DNA of 64,000 bases, taken from positions 78,729 to 142,728 of the forward strand of contig PGZV01000007.1 of assembly GCA_002841495.1 (NCBI GenBank), in the 5' to 3' direction. Shown here piece by piece: positions 47,655-56,790 of this stretch; positions within the stretch are counted from its first letter, which is position 1, and each line of letters starts with the position of its first letter. The notes under the pieces were generated by a model. The model did not search any database, was not told the DNA's origin, and saw only the letters and a list, made by a program, of their open reading frames with translations. Source of the stretch: Firmicutes bacterium HGW-Firmicutes-2. GTDB taxonomy: Bacteria; Bacillota; Clostridia; Lachnospirales; Vallitaleaceae. The position numbers and the translations under genes were made by a program.

Positions 47655-49029
47655 AATACCGTACGGACCAACCTATGACGAGATGTTGGATCCATCCAAA
47701 ATCTCAGAAAACATAATGGAGAAAGTGATATTGGCCAAAGACGATGAACTTGATCCTTTGAATCTTTTTAATATTACATGGCGAGATGCTAACAATGAGA
47801 TTCGCAAGGTGGTACTGCCAAAAGCCATAACCGGCGTGGATGCTAACATTGTGGTTATGCTAGGAAAGTATTTCCCATCCGGTTCTCATAAAGTAGGACC
47901 GGCCTATGCAACACTTATAGAAGGCTGCGTGGATAAAGAAATCTTACCGGGAGAGCACACGATATTAGGGCCATCCACCGGTAATTTTGGTATTGGTGTT
48001 TCTTACATATGTAATCTTATGGGCTATGAAGCTATTGTTATCATGCCGGATAATATGAGCAAAGAACGTTATGAGAGAATCAAGAGATATGGGGCTCAGC
48101 TGGACCTAACACCCGGAACCGAGTCGGATGTTATCTTGACCCTTGAACGTACTTATGAATTAATGAAAGAGCCAAAGAATAAAGCTTTAGCTCAGTTTGA
48201 ACTGTTTCCAAATTATAGATTCCATAGACATGTCACAGGGCATAGTGCTGTTGAAGCAGTCAAAGGTATTGGAAACGGGCGCATAGCAGCCTTTACATCT
48301 GCTCTTGGTTCATCCGGTACAATAGCAGCAGGGGATCATATTAAGCAAGTATATCCCGATGCGAAAATCGTGGCACTTGAGCCTTATGAATGTTCTACTT
48401 TAACGGATGGTGGCCGTGGCCAACATAGAATCGAAGGTATAGGCGACAAAATGTGTACCTTAATTCATAATGTTCTAAATACAGACTTTGTGGTCATGAT
48501 TGAAGATGATGATTGTGTCAAAGGTTTGAAGGTCATACATGATGGGGCACATATTCTGGTAGAAGCAGGCGTCGATAAGGCATTAGCTGAAAGCTTAACA
48601 GACCTATTTGGCGTATCAGGCATATGTAATATTCTAGGCGCTATTAAGATGGCCAAACATCTTAATCTTGGACCGGAGGATAATGTGGTGACCATAGCAA
48701 CAGATGGTTTTGACCGATATGATTCCGTTATTCTAGATCTTGAAAGACGCTCTCTTGAGACTTCAGACAATGTATTACGAAGATGGAAAAAAGATGTCTT
48801 TGATGAAGCCGATACAGGTAAAATAACAGACTTTAGAAGTCATGATAAAAAAGAGCAGCTTTTTGATCAAAAAGAAAAAGACTGGTTGCCCTTTGGTTAT
48901 AAAAAAGAGTATTTGGATGCCATGAAAGTACAAGAATTCTGGGATTCGGAATATGCAAAAGTACAAGCCTACAATGCAAAAATCAAAGTACTAAGAGATG
49001 AGGATGATGATAATGACAATACCCTTTAA
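47647..49029 (+). CDS. PLP-dependent lyase, cysteine-synthase-like
   Basis: 460 aa, fold-type II PLP enzyme distinct from its neighbour. PLP lysine in [14 protein letters not shown] (K82), phosphate loop [15 protein letters not shown], glycine-rich [15 protein letters not shown] charged C-terminal tail of about 90 residues after the barrel (from [14 protein letters not shown]) is rich in Lys/Asp. Reaction not assigned; the position before ygeY and the carbamoyltransferase equals that of the diaminopropionate ammonia-lyase YgeX in E. coli, but the sequence does not look like YgeX. Confidence 0.82.
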   Translation: MGKIPYGPTYDEMLDPSKISENIMEKVILAKDDELDPLNLFNITWRDANNEIRKVVLPKAITGVDANIVVMLGKYFPSGSHKVGPAYATLIEGCVDKEILPGEHTILGPSTGNFGIGVSYICNLMGYEAIVIMPDNMSKERYERIKRYGAQLDLTPGTESDVILTLERTYELMKEPKNKALAQFELFPNYRFHRHVTGHSAVEAVKGIGNGRIAAFTSALGSSGTIAAGDHIKQVYPDAKIVALEPYECSTLTDGGRGQHRIEGIGDKMCTLIHNVLNTDFVVMIEDDDCVKGLKVIHDGAHILVEAGVDKALAESLTDLFGVSGICNILGAIKMAKHLNLGPEDNVVTIATDGFDRYDSVILDLERRSLETSDNVLRRWKKDVFDEADTGKITDFRSHDKKEQLFDQKEKDWLPFGYKKEYLDAMKVQEFWDSEYAKVQAYNAKIKVLRDEDDDNDNTL

Positions 49030-50227
49030 TACGATACTGGAAAGCGCCAAAACCTATAGGAATGACATATCCACCTTTCTTAGAGATATGATTCGCATAT
49101 CCAGTGAAAGCTGTGATGAAAAATTAGTCGTTCTAAGAATAAAAGAAGAAATGGAAAAAGTAGGATTTGATCGCATCGATATTGACCCTATGGGCAATAT
49201 TCTAGGTTATATCGGCCATGGATCCACTTTGATTGCTATGGATGCACACATCGACACCGTGGGCATCGGTGAGCTTGCCAATTGGGATTATGATCCTTAT
49301 GAAGGCTACGAAGACGATGAGATCATTATTGGACGTGGGGCAAGTGATCAAGAAGGCGGTATGGCTTCTATGGTGTATGCCGGTAAAATCATTAAAGATC
49401 TGGATTTGGCGGATGACTATACCTTGCTTGTTACAGGCACAGTACAAGAAGAAGACTGTGACGGATTGTGTTGGCAGTATATTATAGAGGAATCTAAGAT
49501 TCGACCGGAATTTGTTGTGATTACAGAACCCACATCTTTAAACATCTATCGAGGTCAACGAGGCCGCATGGAGATCAAGGTAGAGACCATGGGCGTTAGT
49601 TGTCATGGTTCAGCACCTGAGCGAGGGGATAACGCTATATACAAGATGGCACCCATTATCAATGAACTTAAAGTGCTTCATGAAAACTTATTAGACAATC
49701 CTTTTCTTGGAAAAGGCAGCTTGACCGTATCAGAGATTTTCTTTAGTTCACCGTCAAGGTGTGCTGTAGCCGATGGTTGTGCCATTTCAGTCGACCGCAG
49801 ATTGACCCATGGAGAAACCTATGAATCCGCCTTGGAAGAGATTCGCAACCTACCATCAGTGAAAGCAGCAGATGCCAAAGTATCTATGTACACCTATGAG
49901 CGTCCTTCCTACACAGGACTGGTCTATCCAACAGATGCATATTTTCCTACTTGGGTATTGCCAAAAGAGCATGAGGCTACCCAAACGCTGGTAGATGCCT
50001 ATAGAGGTTTATTTGATAAAGAACCCTTGGTAGATAAGTGGACATTTTCAACCAATGGTGTTTCCATCATGGGACGATATGAGATTCCATGTATCGGATT
50101 TGGACCCGGTCATGAGGACCAAGCTCATGCCCCTAATGAAAAAACATGGAAAGATGAATTGGTGCATGCTGCAGCTATGTATGCGGCCATCCCAAAAGCC
50201 TATATAAAAAGAAAGAGAGGTTTATAA
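49013..50227 (+). CDS. ygeY: YgeY-family metallohydrolase
   Basis: M20/ArgE-DapE-fold hydrolase, 404 aa. Start chosen at ATG 49013 ([13 protein letters not shown]), about 9 nt after ATGAGG; ATGs at 48998-49007 are alternatives. Very close to E. coli YgeY over its whole length: [52 protein letters not shown] (metal His/Asp), [35 protein letters not shown] (Glu pair), [13 protein letters not shown]. In bacteria with urate-catabolic clusters it acts on a ring-opened product; the exact reaction here is inferred. It overlaps the preceding gene by 17 nt. Confidence 0.93.
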   Translation: MTIPFNTILESAKTYRNDISTFLRDMIRISSESCDEKLVVLRIKEEMEKVGFDRIDIDPMGNILGYIGHGSTLIAMDAHIDTVGIGELANWDYDPYEGYEDDEIIIGRGASDQEGGMASMVYAGKIIKDLDLADDYTLLVTGTVQEEDCDGLCWQYIIEESKIRPEFVVITEPTSLNIYRGQRGRMEIKVETMGVSCHGSAPERGDNAIYKMAPIINELKVLHENLLDNPFLGKGSLTVSEIFFSSPSRCAVADGCAISVDRRLTHGETYESALEEIRNLPSVKAADAKVSMYTYERPSYTGLVYPTDAYFPTWVLPKEHEATQTLVDAYRGLFDKEPLVDKWTFSTNGVSIMGRYEIPCIGFGPGHEDQAHAPNEKTWKDELVHAAAMYAAIPKAYIKRKRGL

Positions 50228-50228
50228 T

Positions 50229-51215
50229 ATGCAGACACGATTTAAAGGCAAACACTTTATCACCCTTCAAGATTGGACCAAAGAAGAAATTGATACTTTA
50301 CTTGAGGTGTCATTTGATCTGAAAAAGAAATTCGCCATGGGTATACCAACCCCATATCTACCTTATCAAACGATGTTTTTGATGTTTTTTGAGCAATCCA
50401 CAAGAACCCGTAACTCTATGGAGGCAGGTTTTGCACAGCTCGGTGGACATGCCAATTATTTGGATACTTCAACCATGCAGATCAGTCACGGTGAAGTTGC
50501 CAAAGACACAGCTATTATCCTATCCAGTTATGGTCATGCGATTGCCTGTAGAAACTGCTTCTGGGAAGTAGGTAACAAATATTTAAGAGAACTGGCAGAA
50601 CACTCAAGTGTGCCGATTATGAACCTTCAATGTGATTTGTACCATCCGATGCAAGGGATTGCAGATCTAATGACCATCAAGGAAAAGGTGGAAACCACCA
50701 AAAATCTTAAAGTGTCCATTATATGGGCTTATGCAAAAAGCCACAAAAAACCTATTTCCGTACCCTTAACCCAAGCTTTGTTGTTTCCAAGGTATGGCAT
50801 GGATGTGACATTGGCTTATCCGGAAGGCTATGACTTACCGGACTGGGCAATTGAACAAGCCAAAGAAAATGCAAGGCAAAACGGTGGTAAATTTAGAATT
50901 ACCCATAACATGGAAGAAGCTTATAAAGATGCGGATGTAGTGATTCCTAAGAACTGGGGTAGTTGGGTGAACAATCAAAGTGACGCTGTTATAGATGATC
51001 TTCTAGAGTCCTACAAAGGCTGGAAATGTACTGAAGAAATGATGGCTTTAGCCAGTGATAACGTGATGTATATGCATGCACTACCGGCAGACAGAGGTAA
51101 CGAAGTTGAAGATAGTGTTATAGATGGTCCTCATTCTATCGTTTTTGATGAAGCAGAAAATAGGATTCATACATCTAAAGCGGTTATGGTTCTTACCATG
51201 GGCGGTAAGGGTTAA
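50229..51215 (+). CDS. ygeW: YgeW-like knotted carbamoyltransferase
   Basis: 328 aa, aspartate/ornithine carbamoyltransferase superfamily, starting 1 nt after the ygeY stop. Carbamoyl-phosphate loop FEQSTRTRNSMEAG (about 54-67), NLQCDLYHPMQGIADLM, and YMHALPADRGNEVEDS. The WAYAKSHKKPISVP segment matches the knot-forming loop of YgeW (WAYSPSYGKPLSVP in E. coli as I recall it). It is about 70 residues shorter than E. coli YgeW, so it may be a separate subgroup. Expected role: phosphorolysis of a carbamoylated (ureido) intermediate to carbamoyl phosphate, for carbamate kinase next door. Confidence 0.82.
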   Translation: MQTRFKGKHFITLQDWTKEEIDTLLEVSFDLKKKFAMGIPTPYLPYQTMFLMFFEQSTRTRNSMEAGFAQLGGHANYLDTSTMQISHGEVAKDTAIILSSYGHAIACRNCFWEVGNKYLRELAEHSSVPIMNLQCDLYHPMQGIADLMTIKEKVETTKNLKVSIIWAYAKSHKKPISVPLTQALLFPRYGMDVTLAYPEGYDLPDWAIEQAKENARQNGGKFRITHNMEEAYKDADVVIPKNWGSWVNNQSDAVIDDLLESYKGWKCTEEMMALASDNVMYMHALPADRGNEVEDSVIDGPHSIVFDEAENRIHTSKAVMVLTMGGKG

Positions 51216-51246
51216 TATGGCACTAAGTAATGGAGGCGAGGCATCC

Positions 51247-52197
51247 ATGGAAAAATTAGCGGTCATTGCCATTGGCGGCAATTCCTTAATCAAAGATAGC
51301 GAACATCAATTTATTGAAGATCAATACATGGCGGTCTGTGAAACTGTCCGTCATGTGGTGGACCTCATTGAACTGGGTATTAATGTGGTCATCACCCACG
51401 GAAACGGACCACAGGTAGGTTTTATTATGAGACGTTCAGAAATCGCCGAAGAAGTAGAGCACATGCATCCGGTGCCTTTGGTGAGTTGCGATGCAGATAC
51501 CCAAGGCGCCATAGGTTATCAAATCCAGCAAGCCATGCAAAATGAATTTAACAAAAGAGGGTTGACCAATAAAGCGGTTACAGTAGTGACGCAAGTTGAA
51601 GTTGAACCCGATGATCCGGCGTTTCAAATGCCTTCAAAACCCATCGGAACGTTTTATACAGAAGCACAAATCGAACGGATCACCAGTCAACATCCCGATT
51701 GGCATATGGTTAAAGATGCCGGTCGTGGTTATAGAAGGGTTGTTCCATCTCCAATGCCAAAGAAAATCATTGAAAGAGAAGCCATAGAAACTTTAATTCA
51801 TGCAGGGTTTTCGGTGGTGGCTGTCGGTGGTGGTGGGATTCCGGTTACCAGAGATGCAGAGGGTAAGCTCATTGGTGTCAATGCGGTCATTGATAAAGAT
51901 TATGCCAGTAGTTTGTTGGCCATTCAACTAGGTGCAGATTATTTTATTATTTCTACAGCAGTCGATCAGGTCTATATAGACTATAACAAGCCGACTCAAA
52001 AGGCTTTGACTGTATTGACTTTAGATGAGGTCGAAGCTTTAAAGTTGGACAATCAGTTTGCACCAGGTAGTATGTTACCAAAGATTAACGCTGCATCGGA
52101 TTTCATTAAAGCGGGTGGGAAAAAGGCGATTATTACCAGTCCGGCCTGTTTGAGTGATGGGGTGAAAGGGTTAGCAGGCACAACAATCATCGCCTGA
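51247..52197 (+). CDS. arcC: Carbamate kinase
   Basis: 316 aa, makes ATP from ADP and carbamoyl phosphate. The start is set at ATG 51247 (MEKLAVIAIGGNSLIKD), after ATGGAGGCG; ATG 51217 is upstream of the ribosome site. It shows VVITHGNGPQVGFIMRRSE, DAGRGYRRVVPSPMP, VVAVGGGGIPV, VIDKDYASSLLA, and the end PACLSDGVKGLAGT. Last gene of the island; gives substrate-level phosphorylation from purine breakdown without an arginine deiminase gene nearby. Confidence 0.95.
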   Translation: MEKLAVIAIGGNSLIKDSEHQFIEDQYMAVCETVRHVVDLIELGINVVITHGNGPQVGFIMRRSEIAEEVEHMHPVPLVSCDADTQGAIGYQIQQAMQNEFNKRGLTNKAVTVVTQVEVEPDDPAFQMPSKPIGTFYTEAQIERITSQHPDWHMVKDAGRGYRRVVPSPMPKKIIEREAIETLIHAGFSVVAVGGGGIPVTRDAEGKLIGVNAVIDKDYASSLLAIQLGADYFIISTAVDQVYIDYNKPTQKALTVLTLDEVEALKLDNQFAPGSMLPKINAASDFIKAGGKKAIITSPACLSDGVKGLAGTTIIA

Positions 52198-52262
52198 CCT
52201 AGGGCGCTCACTAGCGACCAAAACAACCAAGGGGACAGTTCTTTCGGTTGATACTAATGAGA

Positions 52263-52294
52263 AAGGTCCAATAGCCTTACGGTTATTGGACCTT
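52263..52294. terminator. Hairpin between convergent arcC and the AraC gene (putative bidirectional terminator)
   Basis: AAGGTCCAATAGCC pairs with GGTTATTGGACCTT (14 bp, one G-T pair, 4 nt loop). It lacks a T-run on the plus side and has a weak TTTCTC on the minus side, so efficiency is uncertain. Confidence 0.6.
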
Positions 52295-52331
52295 GTTATG
52301 GGAGAAAAAAAGCTACGCTACTAGCATAAGT

Positions 52332-53246
52332 CTATATTTGTTCAAGTGTTTGGAAGTTGCTTCGGAATCGTTTTGGGGTCATATTTTTATAGAGCTTGAA
52401 CTGTTCTATGAAGTAACTGGTTGTAGAGAAGCCGACATTAAGAGCGATGTCAGTCACACTAAGTTCAGAAGTCGTCAATAGGCTTTCAGCTTTTGAAATC
52501 CTGATAAAATTAACATAAGCACTAAAATTTCTATTCATGGCGGATTTGAAAAACCTAGAAAAATAACTATAACTTACAGCGCATAGTTTTGCCATATCTT
52601 GAATAGAAATTTCTTGGTCAAAATGTTCGTCCACATAGTCAAAGACTTTTTGTAGACGTTCGATATTGGTTTTATCAAGAGCTTGTGTTAGATTTAAATC
52701 AAGTCCTTTTTCCTGCCAACTTCTAAGAATCCAAAGAAATATTTCACCAATGTAGGTACGAATCGCCAATTCAAAACCATAAGCTCTTTTCTGATCTTCC
52801 AGGAGAATTTTCTTGATGAGATCCGGAATAGGCGTATCGGCGGTTTCTTCATATGTAAATAATTTTTGATGAACAGATGTTTTCATGGTGAATGGTAGTA
52901 CATATCTGGATTCGAATATGGACTGAGTAGTGGTATAAAGTAACTCAGGATCAAAACGAATGACAATGTATTTGTTAACACCTTCTGAAGCGGCAAAGAT
53001 ATTATGGACTTCCATAGAATTAATCACCACCATGTCACCTTCTCCAAAAACATAGCCTTGACCGTCCAGAAAGATATTGATACGACCGGATAAACAAAAG
53101 AGTATCTCAATATGGTCATGATAATGTGAACCGACAATCAGCTTACGACCTTCAATGACCTGCGTGTGGGTTCTAAAGGGGTAAGAGATACCATCTTCAA
53201 TGAATTTTTCATTTTCTAAGTAGCCTTCCATAGGATTCTCCTTCAT
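52332..53246 (-). CDS. AraC-family transcription regulator with cupin sensor
   Basis: 304 aa. N-terminal cupin (about 20-110) with GSHYHDHIEILFCLSGRINI and VFGEGDMVVINSMEVHNIF; C-terminal double helix-turn-helix (about 205-300): SIQDMAKLCAVSYSYFSRFF and LSVTDIALNVGFSTTSYFIE. Divergent from the sugar-oxidation operon at 53354 and sharing a 107 bp promoter region with it, so it probably activates that operon in response to a sugar or polyol. Confidence 0.93.
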   Translation of the reverse strand: MKENPMEGYLENEKFIEDGISYPFRTHTQVIEGRKLIVGSHYHDHIEILFCLSGRINIFLDGQGYVFGEGDMVVINSMEVHNIFAASEGVNKYIVIRFDPELLYTTTQSIFESRYVLPFTMKTSVHQKLFTYEETADTPIPDLIKKILLEDQKRAYGFELAIRTYIGEIFLWILRSWQEKGLDLNLTQALDKTNIERLQKVFDYVDEHFDQEISIQDMAKLCAVSYSYFSRFFKSAMNRNFSAYVNFIRISKAESLLTTSELSVTDIALNVGFSTTSYFIEQFKLYKNMTPKRFRSNFQTLEQI

Positions 53247-53267
53247 GACAAATAATTGATATTTTTT

Positions 53268-53335
53268 TATGATTTTATTATATTATATATAAGGATGATT
53301 AGCTATACTTAAAACATGGAAAAAATAAAATCATA
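53268..53335. promoter_or_regulatory. Divergent promoter region with 12 bp inverted repeat
   Basis: TATGATTTTATT (53268-53279) and AATAAAATCATA (53324-53335) are perfect inverted copies, 44 bp apart, between the AraC gene and its target operon. A TATACT at 53304-53309 is a candidate -10 for the rightward promoter. Candidate operator half-sites; A/T-rich composition means some of the match may be chance. Confidence 0.55.
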
Positions 53336-53353
53336 GATGAAGGAGTGAATGAA

Positions 53354-54430
53354 TTGAAAAAAATAAGAATCGGAATTATTGGTTGTGGTGGCATAGCCAA
53401 TAACAAACATATGCCGGCGCTTCAAGAACTGGACAATGTAGAAATGGTGGCTTTTTGTGATATTGATGAAACAAAGGCTCAAAAAGCGGTTAAAGAATTT
53501 GGAGTTAAAGGTGCAAAAGCTTATGTAGATTACAAAGAGTTGTTAAAGGATCAAAGCATACAAGCTGTACACATTTGTACGCCAAACAAATCTCATGCAG
53601 AGATTACCGTAGCATCATTGGAGTCAGACAAGCATGTCATGTGTGAAAAACCAATGGCTAAAACGGCAAAAGAGGCTAGAACCATGTTAGAGGCAGCCCA
53701 AAAAACCGGAAAACTGCTTACTATAGGCTATCAGAATCGATTTAGAGAAGACAGTCAGTATTTGTACAAAGCTTGTCAAAGAGGGGATCTTGGTGAGATT
53801 TATATGGCAAAAGCCCATGCGATTCGAAGACGTGCTGTGCCTACTTGGGGTGTTTTCTTAAATGAAGAAGAGCAAGGCGGCGGACCTCTTATTGATATTG
53901 GCACTCACGCACTGGATTTAACCCTTTGGACCATGGATAATTATAAAGTAAAGAGTGTTAAAGGCAGTGTATATAGAAAACTTGCAGATCAAACAGAAAC
54001 AGGCAACGCTTGGGGTGATTGGGATACTAAAGCATACACTGTAGAAGATTCAGCTTTTGGCTTTATAACTATGGAAAATGGTGCAACGATATTTCTTGAA
54101 TCCAGTTGGGCGCTTAATACTTTAGACGTAGGTGAGGCCCAGACCACATTATGTGGAACCAAAGCCGGTGCAGATATGAGAGACGGTCTTAGAATTAATA
54201 AAGTCGATTTTAATGAGTTGACAACAGTGAAGCCAAGTCTTGGTGGCGAAGGTGTTGCTTTTTACGAAGGTACTGCAGAAGAACCTGAAGTGACAGAGGC
54301 CAAAACTTTCTACAATGCTATAACTAATGGGACAGAACTTACGGTAAAGCCTGAGGAAGCGCTTGTTGTCACAGAAATCCTTGAAGCCATCTATGAATCA
54401 GCAAGGACAGGAAACACCATTGAATTCTAA
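53354..54430 (+). CDS. Gfo/Idh/MocA-family oxidoreductase
   Basis: 358 aa, NAD(P)-dependent sugar or polyol dehydrogenase. The start is set at TTG 53354 (MKKIRIGIIGCGGIANNKHM), 8 nt after GAAGGAG; GTG 53345 touches the ribosome site. Rossmann motif GIIGCGGIA (about 6-14), CEKPMAKT (about 97-104) with the catalytic-site Lys, GGGPLIDIGTHALDL with the conserved His. First gene of a three-gene operon; substrate unknown. Confidence 0.93.
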   Translation: MKKIRIGIIGCGGIANNKHMPALQELDNVEMVAFCDIDETKAQKAVKEFGVKGAKAYVDYKELLKDQSIQAVHICTPNKSHAEITVASLESDKHVMCEKPMAKTAKEARTMLEAAQKTGKLLTIGYQNRFREDSQYLYKACQRGDLGEIYMAKAHAIRRRAVPTWGVFLNEEEQGGGPLIDIGTHALDLTLWTMDNYKVKSVKGSVYRKLADQTETGNAWGDWDTKAYTVEDSAFGFITMENGATIFLESSWALNTLDVGEAQTTLCGTKAGADMRDGLRINKVDFNELTTVKPSLGGEGVAFYEGTAEEPEVTEAKTFYNAITNGTELTVKPEEALVVTEILEAIYESARTGNTIEF

Positions 54431-54472
54431 GAAATAATTGAAGCATATCATATGAATAGAAAGAGGTGTATT

Positions 54473-55438
54473 ATGAAACTAAGTGTTTTTACAGTACCTT
54501 ATAGCAGTCTATCACTAGAAGAAACCCTAAAAAAACTAAGTGCCATGGGTGTACAAGCAGTTGAATTAGGCGCAGGCGGTTACCCGGGCAATGCCCATCT
54601 TAATGCAAAAGAGCTCTTAGCAGATGACGAGAAGGCACAAGCGGTTATGGCTTTGACAAAGAAGTACAATATCGAGATTGCAGCCATTTCTTGTCATGGG
54701 AACCCGGTACATCCGGATCAGACCATAGCTAAAGATTTTCATGATCAATTTATCGATGCAATTTTATTAGCAGAAAAACTTGGCGTACAAACAGTCATCA
54801 CCTTCTCAGGTTGTCCTGGGGACAGTGATGGGGCCAAGTACCCGAATTGGGTTACCTGCCCATGGCCGGATGATTTTGGTACCATATTGGACTATCAATG
54901 GAATGAAGTGTTGATACCATACTGGAAAGACACCGTTGAGTTTGCTAAGCAGCATAATGTCAACAAAATAGCTCTTGAAATGCATCCCGGATTCTGTGTG
55001 TACAATCCGGAAACCTTATTACGTCTAAGGGAAGCGGTAGGTGATGTTATTGGCGCCAACTTCGATCCAAGTCATTTGTTCTGGCAAGGCATCAACCCAG
55101 TAAGTGCCATAAAAGCTCTAAAAGGTGCTATTTATCATTTTCATGCAAAAGACACCAAGATAGATGAAAGAAATGTAGGCATCAATGGCGTTTTAGATAA
55201 TAAGAATTATGGTGATGTACTTGGACGCTCATGGGTGTTTAGAACGGTTGGGTACGGACATGATCAAGAGATATGGAATGATATGATCAGTATGCTAAAG
55301 GCTGTAGAATATGATGGTCCCATTAGCATAGAACATGAGGATGCATTAATGTCTATCGATGAAGGTCTATCAAAAGCCATTGAGTTTTTAAAAGAAGTGA
55401 TCATTTTTGAAACCCCTACAAAAATGTGGTGGGCCTAG
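54473..55438 (+). CDS. Sugar phosphate isomerase/epimerase (xylose-isomerase-like TIM barrel)
   Basis: 321 aa. The start is set at ATG 54473 (MKLSVFTVPYSSLSLEET) after AAGAGGTG rather than ATG 54452. Metal ligands fit the family: Glu in KIALEMHPGF, Asp/His in GANFDPSHLFWQG, His in YHFHAKDT, Glu in SIEHEDA. IolE/IolI-like enzymes rearrange inosose or ketosugars produced by Gfo/Idh dehydrogenases; here it sits between two of them. Confidence 0.9.
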   Translation: MKLSVFTVPYSSLSLEETLKKLSAMGVQAVELGAGGYPGNAHLNAKELLADDEKAQAVMALTKKYNIEIAAISCHGNPVHPDQTIAKDFHDQFIDAILLAEKLGVQTVITFSGCPGDSDGAKYPNWVTCPWPDDFGTILDYQWNEVLIPYWKDTVEFAKQHNVNKIALEMHPGFCVYNPETLLRLREAVGDVIGANFDPSHLFWQGINPVSAIKALKGAIYHFHAKDTKIDERNVGINGVLDNKNYGDVLGRSWVFRTVGYGHDQEIWNDMISMLKAVEYDGPISIEHEDALMSIDEGLSKAIEFLKEVIIFETPTKMWWA

Positions 55439-55451
55439 TTAGGAGAAATAA

Positions 55452-56507
55452 ATGTTAAAGCTTGGAATAATCGGATATGGTGGCATCGCTGCCTATCATT
55501 ATAAAAATCTAAAAAAATATAAAAGGCTTAAGGTGAAAGGCATATATGACCTTAACCCACTTCGACAAGAAGCGGGCAAGAAGGATGGCCTTATCGCCTA
55601 TACTTCAAAAGAAGCATTGTTAGCGGATCCGGAGATTGATATTGTTTTGGTGGCGACAACCAACGAAGTTCATAAGGAATTATCCATTGAAGCCATGGCA
55701 GCCGGAAAACATGTGATTTGCGAAAAGCCCGTTACCATGTCTTCAAAAGAACTTGAAGAAGTTATGGAAGCGACCAAGAAATACAATAAGGTATTCACCA
55801 TTAATCAAAACCGACGCACCAATAAAGACTTTATTCTCATGAAACGTTCGGTAGAAGCAGGTCTACTAGGTGATGTCTATGTAATCGAATCCAGGGTTGA
55901 AGGTTCACGAGGCATGCCTAAAGGATGGCGCACGATAAAAGCGCTTGGTGGTGGTATGATGTTCGACTGGGGGGTTCATTTGATTGACCAATTGATGTAT
56001 ATGATCGATGAGCCGGTTACAAATGTCTTTTGTAAGATGTATAACATCGAGTACCCTGAAGTGGACGATAACTTTAGGTTAACCATGACCTTTGAAAGCG
56101 GTATAACTGCCCAAGTAGAAGTCTCTACCAATAATTACATAACCCATCCTAGGTGGTATGTTCTTGGAACCCACGGCACACTGAGAATTGAGGATTGGGA
56201 TTGTGACGGTAAAATAGTAAGGTGTCTGGACAAGGAAAGTGTATGGGAAGATGAGATTGTCTATACCAAAGCCGGTCCAACCAAAACAATGGCGCCTAGA
56301 CGTCCGGAGACGATTGAGACAATCGTCTTATCGGAACCGATGGATGTGGAAGACAGTATTACTAAGGTCTATGACAATCTTATAGATGCTATTGAAGGTG
56401 TTAAACCACTGACCATAACGGCAGAACAAGCCATGAGGGTTATGAAGGTGATGGAAGCTGCCTTTGAGTCCGTAGAAAAGCAACAAGCGATACAAGTTAA
56501 GATCTAA
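55452..56507 (+). CDS. Gfo/Idh/MocA-family oxidoreductase
   Basis: 351 aa, second dehydrogenase of the operon. LGIIGYGGIAAYHYKNL (Rossmann), CEKPVTMS, GGGMMFDWGVHLIDQLM with the conserved Asp/His. Distinct from the first copy, so the two may catalyse oxidation and re-reduction at different carbons. TTAGGAGAAATAA precedes ATG. No transporter gene in the operon. Confidence 0.92.
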   Translation: MLKLGIIGYGGIAAYHYKNLKKYKRLKVKGIYDLNPLRQEAGKKDGLIAYTSKEALLADPEIDIVLVATTNEVHKELSIEAMAAGKHVICEKPVTMSSKELEEVMEATKKYNKVFTINQNRRTNKDFILMKRSVEAGLLGDVYVIESRVEGSRGMPKGWRTIKALGGGMMFDWGVHLIDQLMYMIDEPVTNVFCKMYNIEYPEVDDNFRLTMTFESGITAQVEVSTNNYITHPRWYVLGTHGTLRIEDWDCDGKIVRCLDKESVWEDEIVYTKAGPTKTMAPRRPETIETIVLSEPMDVEDSITKVYDNLIDAIEGVKPLTITAEQAMRVMKVMEAAFESVEKQQAIQVKI

Positions 56508-56528
56508 AATGAAGTTATAATAAACATC

Positions 56529-56564
56529 AAAAAAAGCTGTCTCAAAATATGAGGCAGCTTTTTT
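56529..56564 (+). terminator. Intrinsic terminator after the sugar-oxidation operon
   Basis: AAAAAAGCTG and CTCA pair with TGAG and CAGCTTTTTT (one T-G opposition), 5 nt loop, ending in T-run. Confidence 0.93.
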
Positions 56565-56597
56565 AGTCTCTATGAAAATCTATTCTATGTTAATGCG

Positions 56598-56687
56598 TTG
56601 AAACGTCGCATTAACGATTAAGGAAGTTTTTCCTGTCGAACCTTTCAGAAATATGAGCAGAGCTCATAACGAAGCGAAGCTTCTTTT
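56598..56687 (+). repeat. Dispersed intergenic repeat B, copy 2
   Basis: Core 56630-56687 matches 20257-20314 at 54 of 58 positions. It again lies just downstream of an intrinsic terminator and is followed 20 bp later by repeat A copy 4. No gene is seen in the 283 bp gap 56508-56790. Confidence 0.85.
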
Positions 56688-56706
56688 CTTGGTTAGTGAG
56701 TATCTA

Positions 56707-56745
56707 TGGGGTCCCATGAAAACCTTTCCACAGTCTGTATGACTA
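56707..56745 (+). repeat. Dispersed intergenic repeat A, copy 4
   Basis: ATGGGGTCCCATGAAAACC, then TTTCCACAGTCTGTATGACTA. Same orientation as copies 1-3 although it lies 30 kb away. Confidence 0.85.
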
Positions 56746-56790
56746 TAGCCTTCAGTTTACAAGTTAGCTTAAGTGCATCATTTGAGCATA

